From Daphnia pulex (Eukaryota > Arthropoda > Branchiopoda > Diplostraca > Daphniidae), in assembly GCF_021134715.1 (NCBI RefSeq), contig NC_060018.1, positions 6,155,501-6,219,500 of the forward strand: DNA of 64,000 nt, given 5' to 3'. The translations under genes and the position numbers were made by a program. The notes under the pieces were generated by a model that did no database searches, had not been told where the DNA came from, and saw nothing but the letters and a program-made list of their open reading frames with translations. This document shows positions 34,201-53,969 of the stretch, piece after piece (position 1 is the first letter of the stretch; each line of letters opens with the position of its first letter).

Positions 34201-36080
34201 TGTCGAGAACAAAGAAAACGGCCCATGAAGACAGAGAAAGTCAAACCTGTTTTTAAGGTGATGTGTGTATGCTTGAGGGGGTGATTCAACTGACCAGTGC
34301 CGAGGAATTCCAGAGGGCCTTTTTCTTTCAATTTTTAAGTTTTTGAGAAAAAGAAGAAGAAGTCCTTGTATAAACAGGCAAATAAAAATGGAAAATCCCA
34401 AGGCAAACTGGCTGACCGGTTGGTTTTTATCACCCCCCTCTCTGACTGTATTTGGGCATCTACAGAGATGTTGTCATTTTAAAACATCAGGTCGGCATCG
34501 TTTCTTTTCCTGAGGAAAAAGTCTTCAGAAAACAATCAAACCCAACTGAAAACTGAGAGTGACATTCTTAACCTCATAACCCATTCAAGCGATGTAACCT
34601 TGTGTGTGTGTGCAAGTCTTTCCGCCTTTCTGGCTGTGTTACTAGGCCCTCTGATCCAACAAAAACCCGAACCGAAAACAGATAAGGATTTTTAGACACA
34701 GACGAAAGAGAAAACCTTGGGAAAGAAGAAAAACTTGACAAAATAACGTCTTGTGTGTTGAATCAACAAGTAAAACCCAGACAGTGAGCACTGTGCGAAA
34801 CACAGCAGAAACGTGTGTGATGTTCGCCATCTTTTTCGCCAACACGTGTGGACACGTCCCCAAAAACTTTTTCCAACCATCTTCTTCTTCTCACCCTCCC
34901 ACAGACTTATTTTCCCCACACACACATGGGTCATATTTTTCTCTTGATTCTCGACAGAAACACACCCAGCAATACCAAACAGGAGAAATGAATGAACTTT
35001 TACGACTGTGAACAAACACGAGATTCTCCCAAGCAGCAAAACGATATGGTGGTAGCTCTCAATCAAGTAGAGGGCGAAAAGTATACAGGAATGAAGGCTT
35101 TTAAACAAATAACTTACCCCGAGTAGTAACACACTGTTGACACACACGCGATCGTAACTGAAAGTTGGGTGAGGTGGGAATTTTAACAGGTGGCTGCTGA
35201 TGCCAGCAGTGGTACTACACCCCGAATGGCTGGTATAGTTTCCCGTCCAGTCGGTTCAAGCGCCCGTGGTTCCTCGCTCAATCCTAGCGCCCAACTGAGG
35301 GAAATATGCTGTCGACCCTCATCATGACACGCAATAGGTTGCCGCAATTTTGCCGCGCTATTCTTTTAACGACGTCATTTAAAACTGTTGACAGACCACT
35401 TTTGCAAATGTGAAACAAATGTCTTACCTATTATTCGTCGGTTGAATGAATTTTACTCTCAAAAAGTCGTTATTAATTACTTTTTACCGCATTAACTTAA
35501 CTTTAAGAGAGCCAGCCAGCGTCAATGTCGTTAATAGATGGCGGTAGCTACTTTAGTTAATCGGGCAATGACTCCTTCACGCGGGAAATGAAACTTGATT
35601 TTTACGCAATTTATCAAATGTTTCACAAGACACACATCAACAAAAAAAACACATTCCGCGTTTAGGGATATTTTAAGACATTCAAATTGCAAATAACTGG
35701 TTTTTAATCGCAATCCTCTAAATTCGTCGCAACAAGGAATTCCCAACCGCATTCATTAAATAGATAAAAATAAAATAGAACTCATTTATCACGAGTTCAT
35801 AGGCTATACGGTTATATCTTGAGCCGATATAAATAGCTGATTGTGCGCTGACCTTAAAGCCAAGTGTTGATGTCAAAAGAAAGCTACCCCTCTGATGCCC
35901 TGAAATGTTTAATGAGGAAAAACAAAAATTTTATTGCTGAATTCTTTTATACAGGGAAAAGAAAGATTGCCTCCCTGATAAAATACCACTCAATTTTTCA
36001 TCTCAGGTCAAAAAAGCAATGATCAATTTTTCGTTAGAGATCGATTTCTTGCTTAAATCGATATAAACAAAAAATTAAAC
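31261..36080. other. Long non-coding stretch: cyclin D 5' flank and MRPL21 upstream region
   Basis: About 4.8 kb with no supported gene. It begins with the cyclin D 5' UTR and promoter, and is rich in simple repeats (GAT, AG, CA, poly-C/T), which explain frames such as those at 31552-32109. A less repetitive, GC-richer block lies at about 35160-35370. The size fits a regulatory domain of a cell-cycle gene, but no element can be named with confidence. Confidence 0.4.
31755..31776. repeat. GAT microsatellite
   Basis: Seven uninterrupted copies of GAT, with a partial copy, in the cyclin D 5' flank. Confidence 0.9.
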
Positions 36081-36963
36081 ATGGCGGCCCTCATGTTTAG
36101 AAATGTGTTGTCAAAATTATCCCAATTGCAAATAACACCAATAAAATCTTTGAGGCCAAATGGTATTTTCAGGATTATTAATCAATAACGATTTGTTATT
36201 AATATTTTGGGTTTGTTTAGGTATCATAAGTTGTACTTCCTCTGCAAACTATGTTTTGCAAGCTCAAGCTATTGAGAAATGTGCGATCCGCATGTTACGT
36301 TCAGAGGCATCCAATAATTTTGAAGGAACAAAGTTAAATGCTTCACAACAAACCTCAGCAAAGCCACAACAAGAGGTCTTGGAAAATCAGCATGAATCTG
36401 AGATCGCCATCACCAAAGGTGATTCACAATCGTCACGAGTCCATAAGATAAACATCTTACAATTTTTCTTTTGTAGAAACTATTGCAAAAGTCAACAGTC
36501 AGATAGAATTAAATTCCCATGGAAGACTTTTTGCTGTAATCCATTTGGCTGGCAAGCAAAGACGAGTGACAGATGGTGATCTCATTATGATTGAAGGAGC
36601 ACACCCTGCTGATGTGGGGGATGTTATTCGTGCTGAAAAGGTTCTCCTCCTTGGCTCAAGAGATTTCACCTTGATAGGGCGACCTCTCCTTCGCCCTGAT
36701 TTGGTGAGAGTAGAAGCCACTGTGGTTGAAAAGTCTCTCACACACACCAAAACTGTTTTTCGGAATAGAAGAAGGAAGAACACTAGAAGCATCAACTGTA
36801 ATTATTATATTAATATTTTAGTTAATCAATGTAAATATTCATATCTTTCCCATTTATAGTTTGCAGAAGTCATTTCTCGATTATGAGGATCAACTGTGTT
36901 CGCCTTGAGGGTCTGGTTGACCAGCGGCCCGAAATCGAAGGTGTCGATGGCAGAATTTTTTGA
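36081..36963 (+). CDS. mRpL21: Mitochondrial ribosomal protein L21
   Basis: Large-subunit protein of the mitochondrial ribosome (bL21m). Exons 36081-36162, 36221-36418, 36477-36797 and 36860-36963 total 705 nt, or 234 residues. The N-terminus (MAALMFRNVLSKLSQL) is basic and amphipathic, fitting a mitochondrial targeting sequence. The bL21 fold begins at about residue 100: GRLFAVIHLAGKQRRVTDGD, then HPADVGDVIRAEKVLLLGS, FTLIGRPLL, VRVEATVVEKS, and the basic KTVFRNRRRKN that contacts rRNA. The last exon encodes MRINCVRLEGLVD, matching the vertebrate LRINSIEI segment, followed by a short extra tail. Introns are 58, 58 and 62 nt. Confidence 0.95.
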
Positions 36964-37606
36964 ATGTGAATACAATTTAGCATAAGTTGCTGAAGTTCTG
37001 GAACAATACATACTAATACTAGATTACTAGCAAATAACTCTTCGCATTGAATCAGTAAAGTGTACATCCGCCGGCCAACTTTCTCGGAGGATAATCTTGA
37101 ATTTTCATCACTTCGTATGAATGGAATGATGTGAAATAAGGCCATCATTTACCTTGAATCCGTAAAGAGCTGGAAAAAGAAATATACCAACTAAGCGCGG
37201 TGGATGGTTAATCCCTCTTTTTTCTTCATCGTACTGCTCGGCAATATGGTTAAGCGAATTCAGAAAGCTTTAATTACATGGGCGTGGTGAAGCTTTGCAA
37301 AACCTTCCGGCATTCTTTTAAGAGGGCGATGGATGTATCCAAACAAAAGGGGGTGACCCGTGACCGTTAGCAACTGACAAATTTTTTTTTCTAAGGAAGG
37401 GGGTGGGAAGAAAGTAAAAATAAGCTTAGTATGAACGGCGTTTAAAGTTTGTTTAAATTAGGACAGATAAACTTTTTCTTTAAATTAGGACAGATAAACT
37501 TTTTCTTTATTGCGGAAACGAACGATTCGTGTGAAACGCTGCCGTTCCTATAACATTGCTACCCACAATCATTACATATTAAAGCATTTGTTATCATCAT
37601 ATATAA
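36964..37606. other. Convergent intergenic region
   Basis: 640 bp between the MRPL21 stop and the end of the minus-strand zinc-finger gene. It contains a 27-bp tandem repeat (listed separately) and no supported gene. Confidence 0.5.
37452..37505. repeat. 27-bp tandem duplication
   Basis: Two perfect, adjacent copies of a 27-bp unit (37452-37478 and 37479-37505), AT-rich, starting TTTAAATTAGGACAGATAAA. It looks like a recent slip or duplication. Confidence 0.95.
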
Positions 37607-38547
37607 TTAATTAAGAGGATCTTGTTCATTTGGCGACGAGTCGGAGAGGGGCGGCGTCGAAAGGCTTGAGACGTGGTAGTTTAATTTTTTGGGTGATTTT
37701 GATGTTGCCAGAAAATGAACGGTGGTAATGTGGCGGCAAACATTTGCAGCATTCCAATTCTGACCATTTGGTCGCTTGAATGCCCTTATCGTGGTGTTGC
37801 AGCGAAGGCAGACAAACGAATAAATGTCTGTCCGACTTGACTGATTGCTCGATTTCGGTCGATATACTTGTACTCTGTAGTCAACATCGAAAAGGAAGGG
37901 TGCTAAGAGTCCTGATAGAATTTTCCGAGCGATCCATGTTTTTAGGAATTCTATCAACGAATTTTGCTCTTCTTCGACCGATGCAATCGGCTCAGAATGA
38001 CTATTTGCTGGTGTAGTAGATTTTGGAGTTTTATTACGACTTCCAAGAGAAGAAAACTCTGAAAGAAAATGTAGACCATTGTGCTGACTTGGTTTTTCCT
38101 CTACCATTATTGATTGATCATTTTCTATAGGTAATTTCTCAAATTCACATTCATCTTCATTGTCAGAATGTTGTATCAGCTTTGTGGCCATTTCAGCTGC
38201 AGTAACAAGTAGATGCTTGTGTCCTGGGAGAATGTTAAATTTCATTGTTCGATTACTGAAGTAATATTTTGCTTCAGATTCAGAGAAGCCCAAGTCAGAA
38301 GCATCCAAACAATCTGTTGCATAATTTTCTAATTCTTCAATTAGTTGGTGAGAGGTCAATTTACATAGAGATTGTAGATTATCATATCCACTGCACAAAA
38401 GTAGTTTGATCAGATAGTCTGGCAGCTTCAGGCCTAAGCATTGTAAAATTGTTTAGTTAAATAAAGTATATCAAATTAAACACAACAAGGTATATAAATG
38501 ATTTTACCCTGACTTTCGAAGATATTCCAGATCTGATCAACTTCCAT
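37607..38547 (-). CDS. Unrecognised protein with a C2H2/BED-like zinc finger
   Basis: Exons 38508-38547 and 37607-38433 (minus) join to 867 nt, or 288 residues. The N-terminal 100 residues are a helical module, from MEVDQIWNIFESQGLKLPDY to FNILPGHKHLLVTAAEM. An acidic, Ser-rich linker follows. At residues 222-253 there is a single zinc finger, C-x2-C-x22-H-x4-H (FVCLRCNTT, VCRHITTVH), whose wide spacing resembles BED fingers more than classical C2H2. The C-terminus is Ser/Pro-rich. I do not know the family. A nuclear DNA-binding role is only an inference from the finger. It could be a lineage-expanded gene or derived from a transposase-type BED domain, but no catalytic domain is present. Confidence 0.75.
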
Positions 38548-39361
38548 GATGTCTTTATTCCCAACAGCATATGTCTAGTATTAATAATAAGAATATTTAA
38601 AAAATTGTATTGATAAATGTCTTCAGCGCAGTAAACACTTAAAATGATGTAAATAACAGATGCACCAAAGATTCATCCTGGATGCTCTAGATAAACAACA
38701 AGTCTATAACTAAATCTAACAAAAATTCAAATCCCTGACAACAAATCTTACCAACACAATTCCAAATGGTGAAACTTCTCATCCGTCCAAGAATCTTTTA
38801 TGGATCACTTCATGGGAAAACGGCTAGAGATTCCGCCATGATGCTTGATTTTTTTCAATTTTCACAACAACATGTAGGTAGATTCTTCGGCGGGCGGCTA
38901 CGATGCAATACCCCAAATAAAAAAATTAATTTGTGTGTGTTTTTATGGTTTCCTGATGTGATGAAATCTGGACTCCAATCACGAATTGAATACAAATACT
39001 TTTAAAATTAAAAATTTACTCTTTCATCGAATTGAATGACATGTGTCACTTGCGAAATTGCAAATCAATAGGCCCATATCCAGGGTTGCAAAAAGTTATT
39101 TTACCACCAAAATTTCTTTTTGGGGATGTAAAATTTTAGAAGGAAAAAAATTACGATAACTTTTCAGAAATCTTAATAAATAAAGTATAAGCAAGTAATA
39201 AAAGATAAAAATGAAATAAAAATAGAAAACAAATGTCACCTTGCGCTCACCTTGAATCCCCCTCTGTCGTCTACTAGTACTACCAACTCTCAGACAGTCT
39301 CTATCCCGAACCCGGTCAATAACGTTTGTTCAAGAAAATTCTTTGCTAGTCAACAATTAAA
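38548..39361. promoter_or_regulatory. Divergent region between the zinc-finger gene and PGK
   Basis: 814 bp, AT-rich, between two head-to-head starts; it must hold both promoters. A short plus-strand frame at 38766-39005 shows no domain and is discounted. No TATA box could be assigned. Confidence 0.4.
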
Positions 39362-40976
<1,615 letters not shown>

Positions 40977-41143
40977 ATATGATGTCACTTCTTAAATTTT
41001 AATCAAACCCAAGCATCAGTCGTTCTTTCAATTGGCAATTTAGTAGAGATTTTGTAAAAAGAAATGGTCCTAAATTAAATGTTTCATTCTGTAATCCAGT
41101 TTATGTTTTGCATGAATAATTTGAAATTTCAAGTCAAATATCT

Positions 41144-41149
41144 AATAAA
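41144..41149 (+). promoter_or_regulatory. Poly(A) signal of PGK
   Basis: AATAAA, 168 nt after the PGK stop codon, in AT-rich 3' UTR. Confidence 0.6.
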
Positions 41150-41408
41150 CATCGTTAGTTGAAAGATGAAATCTTTTCTTGTGTGTCACTATAAATCTTT
41201 AAATTCTGAAACTCATTCAAGCTCAGTGGTATCTGGTATGTGATAAGATAAAAACTTCACATAAAATATAGGGATATATCCCATATAAGAGAAAGTAGAA
41301 TGTTAATGTTAATGGGAAAATCGACGACGACGAGAGCCGGGCCCGTGTTAAACTGTACGAGCGTTTTCGTTTTCGTCTGTAGCCTACTGTACGAACGACC
41401 ATACAGGT

Positions 41409-41446
41409 CACGTGACTACTGTGACGTCAAAGTCAAATATGGCGGC
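41409..41446 (+). promoter_or_regulatory. Likely liprin-alpha promoter core
   Basis: Within 38 bp lie a CACGTG E-box (41409-41414), a full palindromic CRE TGACGTCA (41422-41429) and ATGGCGGC (41439-41446), the core of a YY1-like element. This combination is typical of a TATA-less promoter. The coding start follows 840 bp later, so an untranslated first exon and intron are expected between. No experimental start site can be seen from sequence. Confidence 0.5.
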
Positions 41447-42283
41447 TTGACGGCGAAGTCTTGGTTTTGACAGAAGTTGTTGAAACTGGAAAATATTAAT
41501 TATTTCTTACGTGCGACATTTGGTTCATCATCGGCCAAGATTGTGCTGAAGTGAAAATGATATTTTCCTGATTATCTCGTATACGTGATTCTGTCGGAGC
41601 ACATTGCCTCGTAAGGATCTAAACAGTTATTTCTCTTGTTGCCTAGCTTCGAAGCCGCACAGAAAACAAACGCTTTTCTTTCGTAAACCCCTTGATCCAG
41701 ATGTGTGATACATCACAATTTACATTTTGTGTTCTCATAAGTGATATGATTCAGAATTCAGCATAGAAGTTGATGATATGCAGAATCTAGCATTATTCCT
41801 TTTACATGAAGCTAGGTTACGGGTTGGGTTGTAAATACAAACACTAACAAGCTAATAGCACCTTTCTATTATCCAAGTTTCAATTCTATGCATTTTTTAT
41901 TGTTAGTGCAAGTTCCCATACAACTTTTTTTTTCAAATTTAAGTTAAATTGTTAACATCCTTCACATTTATATTTGTGTTGGCGGTATAATGTGTGAATG
42001 CAAGAAGGTTATAACCCAAAAGACTTTGCATAATAATCTGGATTAATACTACCAATTCCCATATATTGTCTAAGCAATGTTAAAAAACTATGTTGGAATA
42101 ATGTTGGAATCATGTTTTTCTTATATGTTTTGACAGCTCTACTTATATCTTCGTTGTTTTATACTCTTTTAGATTTTGTGCCGACATCAAATCCATAACA
42201 TTGCCAACTCTGGACCTTTCTTGAATTGTTGCTGATCTTAGTCCTCAAACTTAATAAATACCAATTATATTAGTTCCACAAAA

Positions 42284-48030
<5,747 letters not shown>

Positions 48031-51000
48031 TAGCAGTACGTGTTCCATTCGTCTTATTCTCTATAAAGAAAAGAAAAGATAACCTTCTCCTCCTCTTTTA
48101 ATATCCGTCTTATTTCACAGCGGACCTGTCTATATTATTATCTATGTCCGCTTATTTCACACAGCAAGTCATGTTTCGTTTACCTAAAGAAAATCCTTCA
48201 AGTTCCCAAATCAGACTATTAAAAAAAGCCAGATCAGAAAGTGTAGGGCCAAAATGAAAAGTCAAAATATCCTCTTAAAAGAAATAACATAGCCAGTGCA
48301 AAGAAGAAGATAAAAAAAAAAATTAAAAGCTACAAAAATATCTACTGAAGAAGAAAAAAATCCAGGTTTCACGTGTGTTTGTTTCCCCCTCTAAAAATGT
48401 AGGAGTTGACCTCTCCTCAATAGCTCCTGTCTCTCATCCAATTCACGCTACATGTACATTCGTCGTGTTTTAGCATCACCTTGTTCACCACGTCTATTCT
48501 TCCCTCCATCTCCTTTTCATCCATCCCTGTGTTAATTATTAATATTCTCTTTCAATGTGTCAAAATGATCGTCGTAGAGGCCCTTATTTCTATTCAAACA
48601 AAACTAAAAAATAGCTAAGTCTAAGCCAGTACCTCTCCATGGTAACTAAAAACAAAAAAAAAAAACTTTAAAAGAAAACACACACAAAAAAATGCTAACG
48701 TAATGCATGTTCTGTGCGCGATTTTTTCCCCTGTTTTAAGGCGTATAAAGGAACGTTGACTACCCGATTGAAAATGGTGATGCTCTTTTGGCGTATGTGA
48801 GAGAAGGAATCCGCTCTGGGGATCAAGATGTGCAACTAAGAGTAGAAAGCGTTCCCGATTCGTTGCCTCCCTTCCTTTCGAATCTTCTCGTACCCTCCGT
48901 CGTAAAAGAAAAGAAATGAACGTGTTAAGTTCGCCACGGACTTGACTTGAATTTCCTTCCTTTTCTTTTCTTTTAAATTATAACAAGAAATATTTACACT
49001 TTTTAGTTTTATATTGAGAATGCCAATACTGATTCACGTAGTTGGCAGTTGGTGCCATTTTTGAGAAAAAGCGACTTTCCACTTCCCCCAGTCTCATCCG
49101 AGTATCGGTTTAAATTAAATTTGTTTCTCTTTAATTTCTTTTTCCATTAAATTACTTGAGCAGCAACTAAAGATCCAGTGTGTGTGTAAATACTTGTTTT
49201 CTTGAGCGCGTCACTTCTGTCGTAATAACATAATAATAATAACAATTCACTTGATCAAAGGTTACCAAAAAAGCTGCATAATTATAATCTGTAGGGTTTC
49301 TTTTAGACAGCCTATCAACGGCAAATCTGAGAAAAAGTTATATCCTCCTCCAACTCGAAAGAAAAAACTAGCAGTCTTATTCATTCATGAGAATAGGCTA
49401 CCGTATGTAACATTACTTTCAGTGCAAAATTTTTAATTCAATGTGCATCACTCGTCGCTGGCAAAGAAAAAAAAAGAAAAACTAGAAAAAAAAGAATGAC
49501 ATTTACGCCTACTCTTTCTCTCCTTTCCCATTATTGTGCATCTAGTTTTGGGGGGAATGGAATGCTGTAATTGTTGTATACATCCTTTTTTATTATTTCT
49601 TTTTCTTCCCTCCCATCCGCATTTTTTATTTCCTCTTCTGACAGTCATTGATGTATTTCTTTGCCACTGTACTTTGGCCGTTTCCCAAATTGTGTCTCGT
49701 TTTTATTGTATTATTTTTTTTTTTCAACTATCCGGTCCATAGATTTTCCTCCCCCGCTTCACCTCGCCAAAACACAGAAGAGACACATTTATAGAAAACA
49801 AAAAAAAACCAGAAGAATGAAAGTCAATTGACTATGATTAATTTCAATGTTTAACACACATACACTCCACATACACACACGAACACAAACAACCACTTCA
49901 CTGTCTCCACCCACTGCGTGTTCTGCATCATCGGTCTACTATCACTTTTCACACTTCTTATTGGATTGCTTCGCGTGACTGATTGGCGAGTCCGTCGCAA
50001 TCCGTGCGTTTCCTTTCGTTCAATCTATCTCTCCCCCCCATTTTCTTTTATATCCCATGAACACGCAAATAACAACCGACACACACGAGAGATGGAGTTT
50101 TGTTTTGGTTCATTGTAAAACTTTTGATCACGAGAATTTCTTTTTATGAGTATCTCTCCCTCCAAACCCCTCCCCCCTCCCTCGTGATGTACGGTCCGAT
50201 TAAAGGAAGCGGAACAAAAATATCAGTGTGCGATATGTGAAAACAAAAAAAAAACACCCAAAAGTTGTTCAATTTCTTTTTAAGTTTCTCATCATCTCAT
50301 CATTTTATTATTATGACAATTATTATCGTCTCTCTGTACTCGACGCTGAAAAGACAAAAATTTTTGTTTGGTTTTTTGTAGAGAGGTGAGGACAAACGCC
50401 AACTCACATGTTCAGGATACAAGTTTTTAGAAAAGAAAAGCAGTCGAGAATGGAAGGACAAGAGGAGGAACAAGAAATTAGTCAAAAACAATTTTGATCT
50501 AACACAAAAAAAACCGCGAGTGAAATAAATTTCTCTTCTCTCTATTTCCCATCGTCCGAAGAAGAGGGAAGAACATCGGAGAGCATTTGTAAAAACAACT
50601 TTTTTTTTCAACGACAATAAATGCAAAAGAAAATTTTTATGCTGGCCAGAGGCAGACACATCAAAAGTGGGCAGTTTCTTATTTGAAACACTGTTGTGGC
50701 AGTTTCGAAGTTAATACAGTTATATAATACCGAAAAGGAGGGGAGAGCGAAAGATGGGTGTGTCACAGAGGAATGAACATTTGTTGTTGCTGTCAAGTTT
50801 TTTTTTCGGTTGATTAAGAAAGAAAAGAAAATTTCATCAATAAGGGAGTAGAGTTTGTAGAGCGCAGTTAAGTTAAAGATCACGAGCTTCACAGTTGAAA
50901 CGAATAAGACGTAAAATGGTCGACGCACGTTTTTCTTTTTGTTCAAGCAACCGTCAGTCAGGATCAATCCATACGTCGCACTCGTATATATATAAAAAGC

Positions 51001-51834
51001 CAGTTATCCGCAGGATAAATAAATATCACTCTGGATTTGTTGTGTGTTAAAAATCAGACATTCGACGACAAAAGTGTGTTTTTCCTTGTTTGTTCAAAGT
51101 ACGAATGAGTAATGAAAAAATAAAGAGACGAAGCGAAGAACGACATTTGTTTCCGTTGGGATCAATCCGTGTTTTTGAAGTATTTCTTTTGTAAATTTGT
51201 GTGTTCCTTTTGTTCTTCATACGTTGAAAGTGTGTGTGTGTGTGTACGTGCGTGTAGGGGTGCTGTTTTTGTTGTTTGCGGCCGATTGTCGATCCGGACC
51301 GCTCTTTGGTAGGATTTTTGTTTCGTTTCGTATTCCATAGCTGAGTGTGTGTGTGTGTAGACCACAAGAGGGTTAACTATGACCGTCTTCGAGCAGAACC
51401 TCTTCGCTGGTCTCGTGGTTCGGGTAGTGAGGCGGCACAGAGCCGGACAGAAACCACTCTGAGCGGGTGCGCATGCGTGCCGTCTGTCTCTCGTGCACCT
51501 GCCAGGATTCAACGGTAGATAGGGGAAAGATGAGGAAGTAAACAAAAACAAAAATCTTATTTAATAATTGCGTGCCACTGCCGATTAGTTGTGAGGACGA
51601 AGACTAGAGAAAACTGGACGGAACACGAATCAAATGGTCAGGATCACCAAAAATCAAAAATGGGTGTCCCTTTTTATTACAAACTGCTTGAATAAGAAAA
51701 AAAGGACGAACTACCAACTAGAACGACACATTTTAAATCTAAAACATTGAAACGCGCTACTAACTACTGGTGCAAATGAACGAGACGGTTGAGTGATTAA
51801 GAGAAACAAACATTTAAATGAGAGAAAAAAAAAC
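48031..51834. other. Convergent 3' UTR region of liprin-alpha and RhoGAP
   Basis: 3.8 kb without a supported gene between tail-to-tail genes. It is rich in poly-A/T and CA/TG runs. Frames at 49448-49742, 50300-50967 and 51047-51551 are low-complexity (Phe-, Lys- or His/Thr-rich from simple repeats) and are not counted as genes. It probably consists of two long 3' UTRs. Confidence 0.45.
51231..51244. repeat. TG microsatellite
   Basis: Seven TG dinucleotides in non-coding sequence; similar short CA/TG runs occur at 7814-7830 and about 51343-51358. Confidence 0.8.
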
Positions 51835-53969
51835 TTATGGCTCAATGGATGAGCTTGTTAAAAAGCTGGCTGTTAGGAGCAATTCTTCTTCTTCAAGCAA
51901 ATTGGAATCAGAACCAGAACCCTGAGGAATAATCAAGCTGTTGTGACGACGGACCTGAGGTAGAAGGGTGAGCGATTTTGTGGCATCGTTGATGTTGGAG
52001 CGAGAACTTCTTCGCTCTTCCAGCGGCCTCGAAGACCTGATGGCGGCCACATGCCGACATTGGCTGTTGCTACTGCTTCGACTTCCGCTGCTCGAGCTAC
52101 CGATGCTACTTATGGGCGATTCAGGACAACTGACATCTGCTCCACAATTGGCGCCCATCTATTGCATCAGAATGTAGGTGAGGGAGAGAAGAAAAAAACA
52201 CAATAAACATTGGTGTGAATGAATACAAAAGAACCAAACTTAAACAGCCGTAATATAATAGAAAAACTGACTCTGAAATTTTCGTCGCCTTCTAAACTGA
52301 CGCTGAGTCGTGCTGATTCCAGCATATCAGAGTTATCGCCGCCACAAGCTTCTGGATAAATATTTAAGGATTCACTAGTGCTGCCATGGTCCTCTGAGGA
52401 GTGTCCTCCACCTAATTGATTATTCAAGTTGAAAATAAAAGTATTGGCATGTGTCATGCTCCATTTCTCTCCGTCATCTGTGCAGGGAATAATACCTATG
52501 CTAAAGGCAGGTTGCCACGTAAGAGCGGCATACTGAAGCCAAGTCATTTCTGCTTCTAGTGATATGGGACCTATTTTTCGAATGTTGTGTAAGTAAGCAT
52601 AAAAAAACATGCTGGCATAAAGAGTGATTAAGGGCAATGCTAGCAAATACCGGGCAAGGGCAAGGCGTTGGGCGGTCGACCAAAGTCCATGATCCAGGCG
52701 TCGTCGATTTTCAAACATCGGCCGGTGATTCGTGAGTAATATCGGTAGTTCTCCGTTCCGAAAAGATTACACGTACCGAAGTGATCGATGAGGAACTTCA
52801 TAATCTTTGTAGCTGCCTGGAGTAGACGTCTTGAATTTAGTAATGAAATTATATCCGCGCAATCGTGCCCAGTCGAGCCAAAGAAGAATAGACCACACCA
52901 AAGACAGGAAATCCGCGCAACGAAGTGAAACCAGATATGAAAAAGCGAATGAAAATTACCTCAACGTCCTCCTATGGCCACAAGTTAAGGGGAGCGTTGG
53001 GGTAATTAGAAATGAAATGTGAACTTTCATAAGCAAAATGTGATAGCCGAAACGATGATGAAATGAGAACAGGTTTGACAGTTGTGTTGACCTACAGTAC
53101 CTTGAAGCGAATGACATCATCCATTGTGGCTTGTCTGCCAGCCCCTACACACGTGTGGAAAAAAGACGGTGCAACTGATACGCCCAATGCTTCACTACTC
53201 ATTCCGCTGCTGGGGACGACGCTAGCAGATGACGAAGAAAGGGAAACCGCTCGAAAGGTGCCGAAAAGTAACACTAAAAGCTGCTGCGTACACCTGGGCA
53301 ATTCACTTATAATCCTATTGGAATTCAAACAGAAAATGAGATCCTGAATTGATTCAATTGGAAAATGGACACATACCTTCGGACTTCTTCTTGTTTAAAT
53401 TTCAAATCTGGAGATTCGCCAGAGGACAGTAGGACATCAAATAGCTGCTTCTCAGCCTCAACACCGAACACACCGTCAGGCAGTTTACGTAAAAATTTTT
53501 TGACAACAGAAGAGATGGTGTGAACGCTGAAATTAGCAATGTTCACCAATCTCCCAGTTTGAAGAAAATGAATCAATTTTTTCATGTTGGCTTGGTGTCC
53601 GGGCGCTCGAAACACGTCCCGTTTGTTTGGTCCCTCTTTATTCAGCTTCAGTATTAGGACCTAAGATATTCCATTCAACCAAGTTTTAGTGGAAAGCATG
53701 AACAAAATTGTTACAACTGTGTTGCGATAAAACTTACCAGCAAGGGCCCAGGAATGTCTGGTTTACATATTTGATCAAATGGAACTCCAAATTTGACTCT
53801 GTAGGGTGAAATTTTGTTAGGCAATATATCGATAATTCATTTCTGTCACCAATAAAAACACTCACTTTTCCATACGGCAAGGATAAGGGGCTGGTGCGTG
53901 TGCACAGGAGGCAACAGCACTCCCCAGATGGGCAGCTCTGCGTTGCATTTTGACTGCCCAAGCACTCAT
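51835..53969 (-). CDS. RhoGAP domain protein (TAGAP/ARHGAP20-like)
   Basis: GTPase-activating protein for Rho-family GTPases. Exons on the minus strand are 53866-53969, 53738-53798, 53377-53660, 53101-53314, 52651-52816, 52272-52570 and 51835-52158; they total 1452 nt, or 483 residues. The RhoGAP domain covers about residues 35-290. It has FGVPFDQICK at its start, the catalytic arginine loop in DVFRAPG, then VVKKFLRKLPDGVFG, LPRCTQQLLVLLFGTF, and MSSEALGVSVAPSFFHTC near the end. The rest is a Ser-rich, disordered tail ending in TASFLTSSSIEP. The match to TAGAP/ARHGAP20 rests on the FG-x-P-x5-C pattern before the domain and is tentative. Which GTPase it acts on cannot be told. Confidence 0.88.

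Noticed and set aside
35200-35300. Possible tRNA because of a GGTTCAAGCGC box-B-like sequence
   Set aside because: No matching A box, acceptor stem or anticodon arm could be folded around it.
38766-39005. 79-codon plus-strand frame upstream of PGK
   Set aside because: Lies in the divergent promoter region, no recognisable domain, no splice context.
50300-51551. Several 100-130-codon minus-strand frames between liprin-alpha and RhoGAP
   Set aside because: Low-complexity (Phe-, His/Thr- and Lys-rich) translations of simple repeats in 3' UTR-type sequence.
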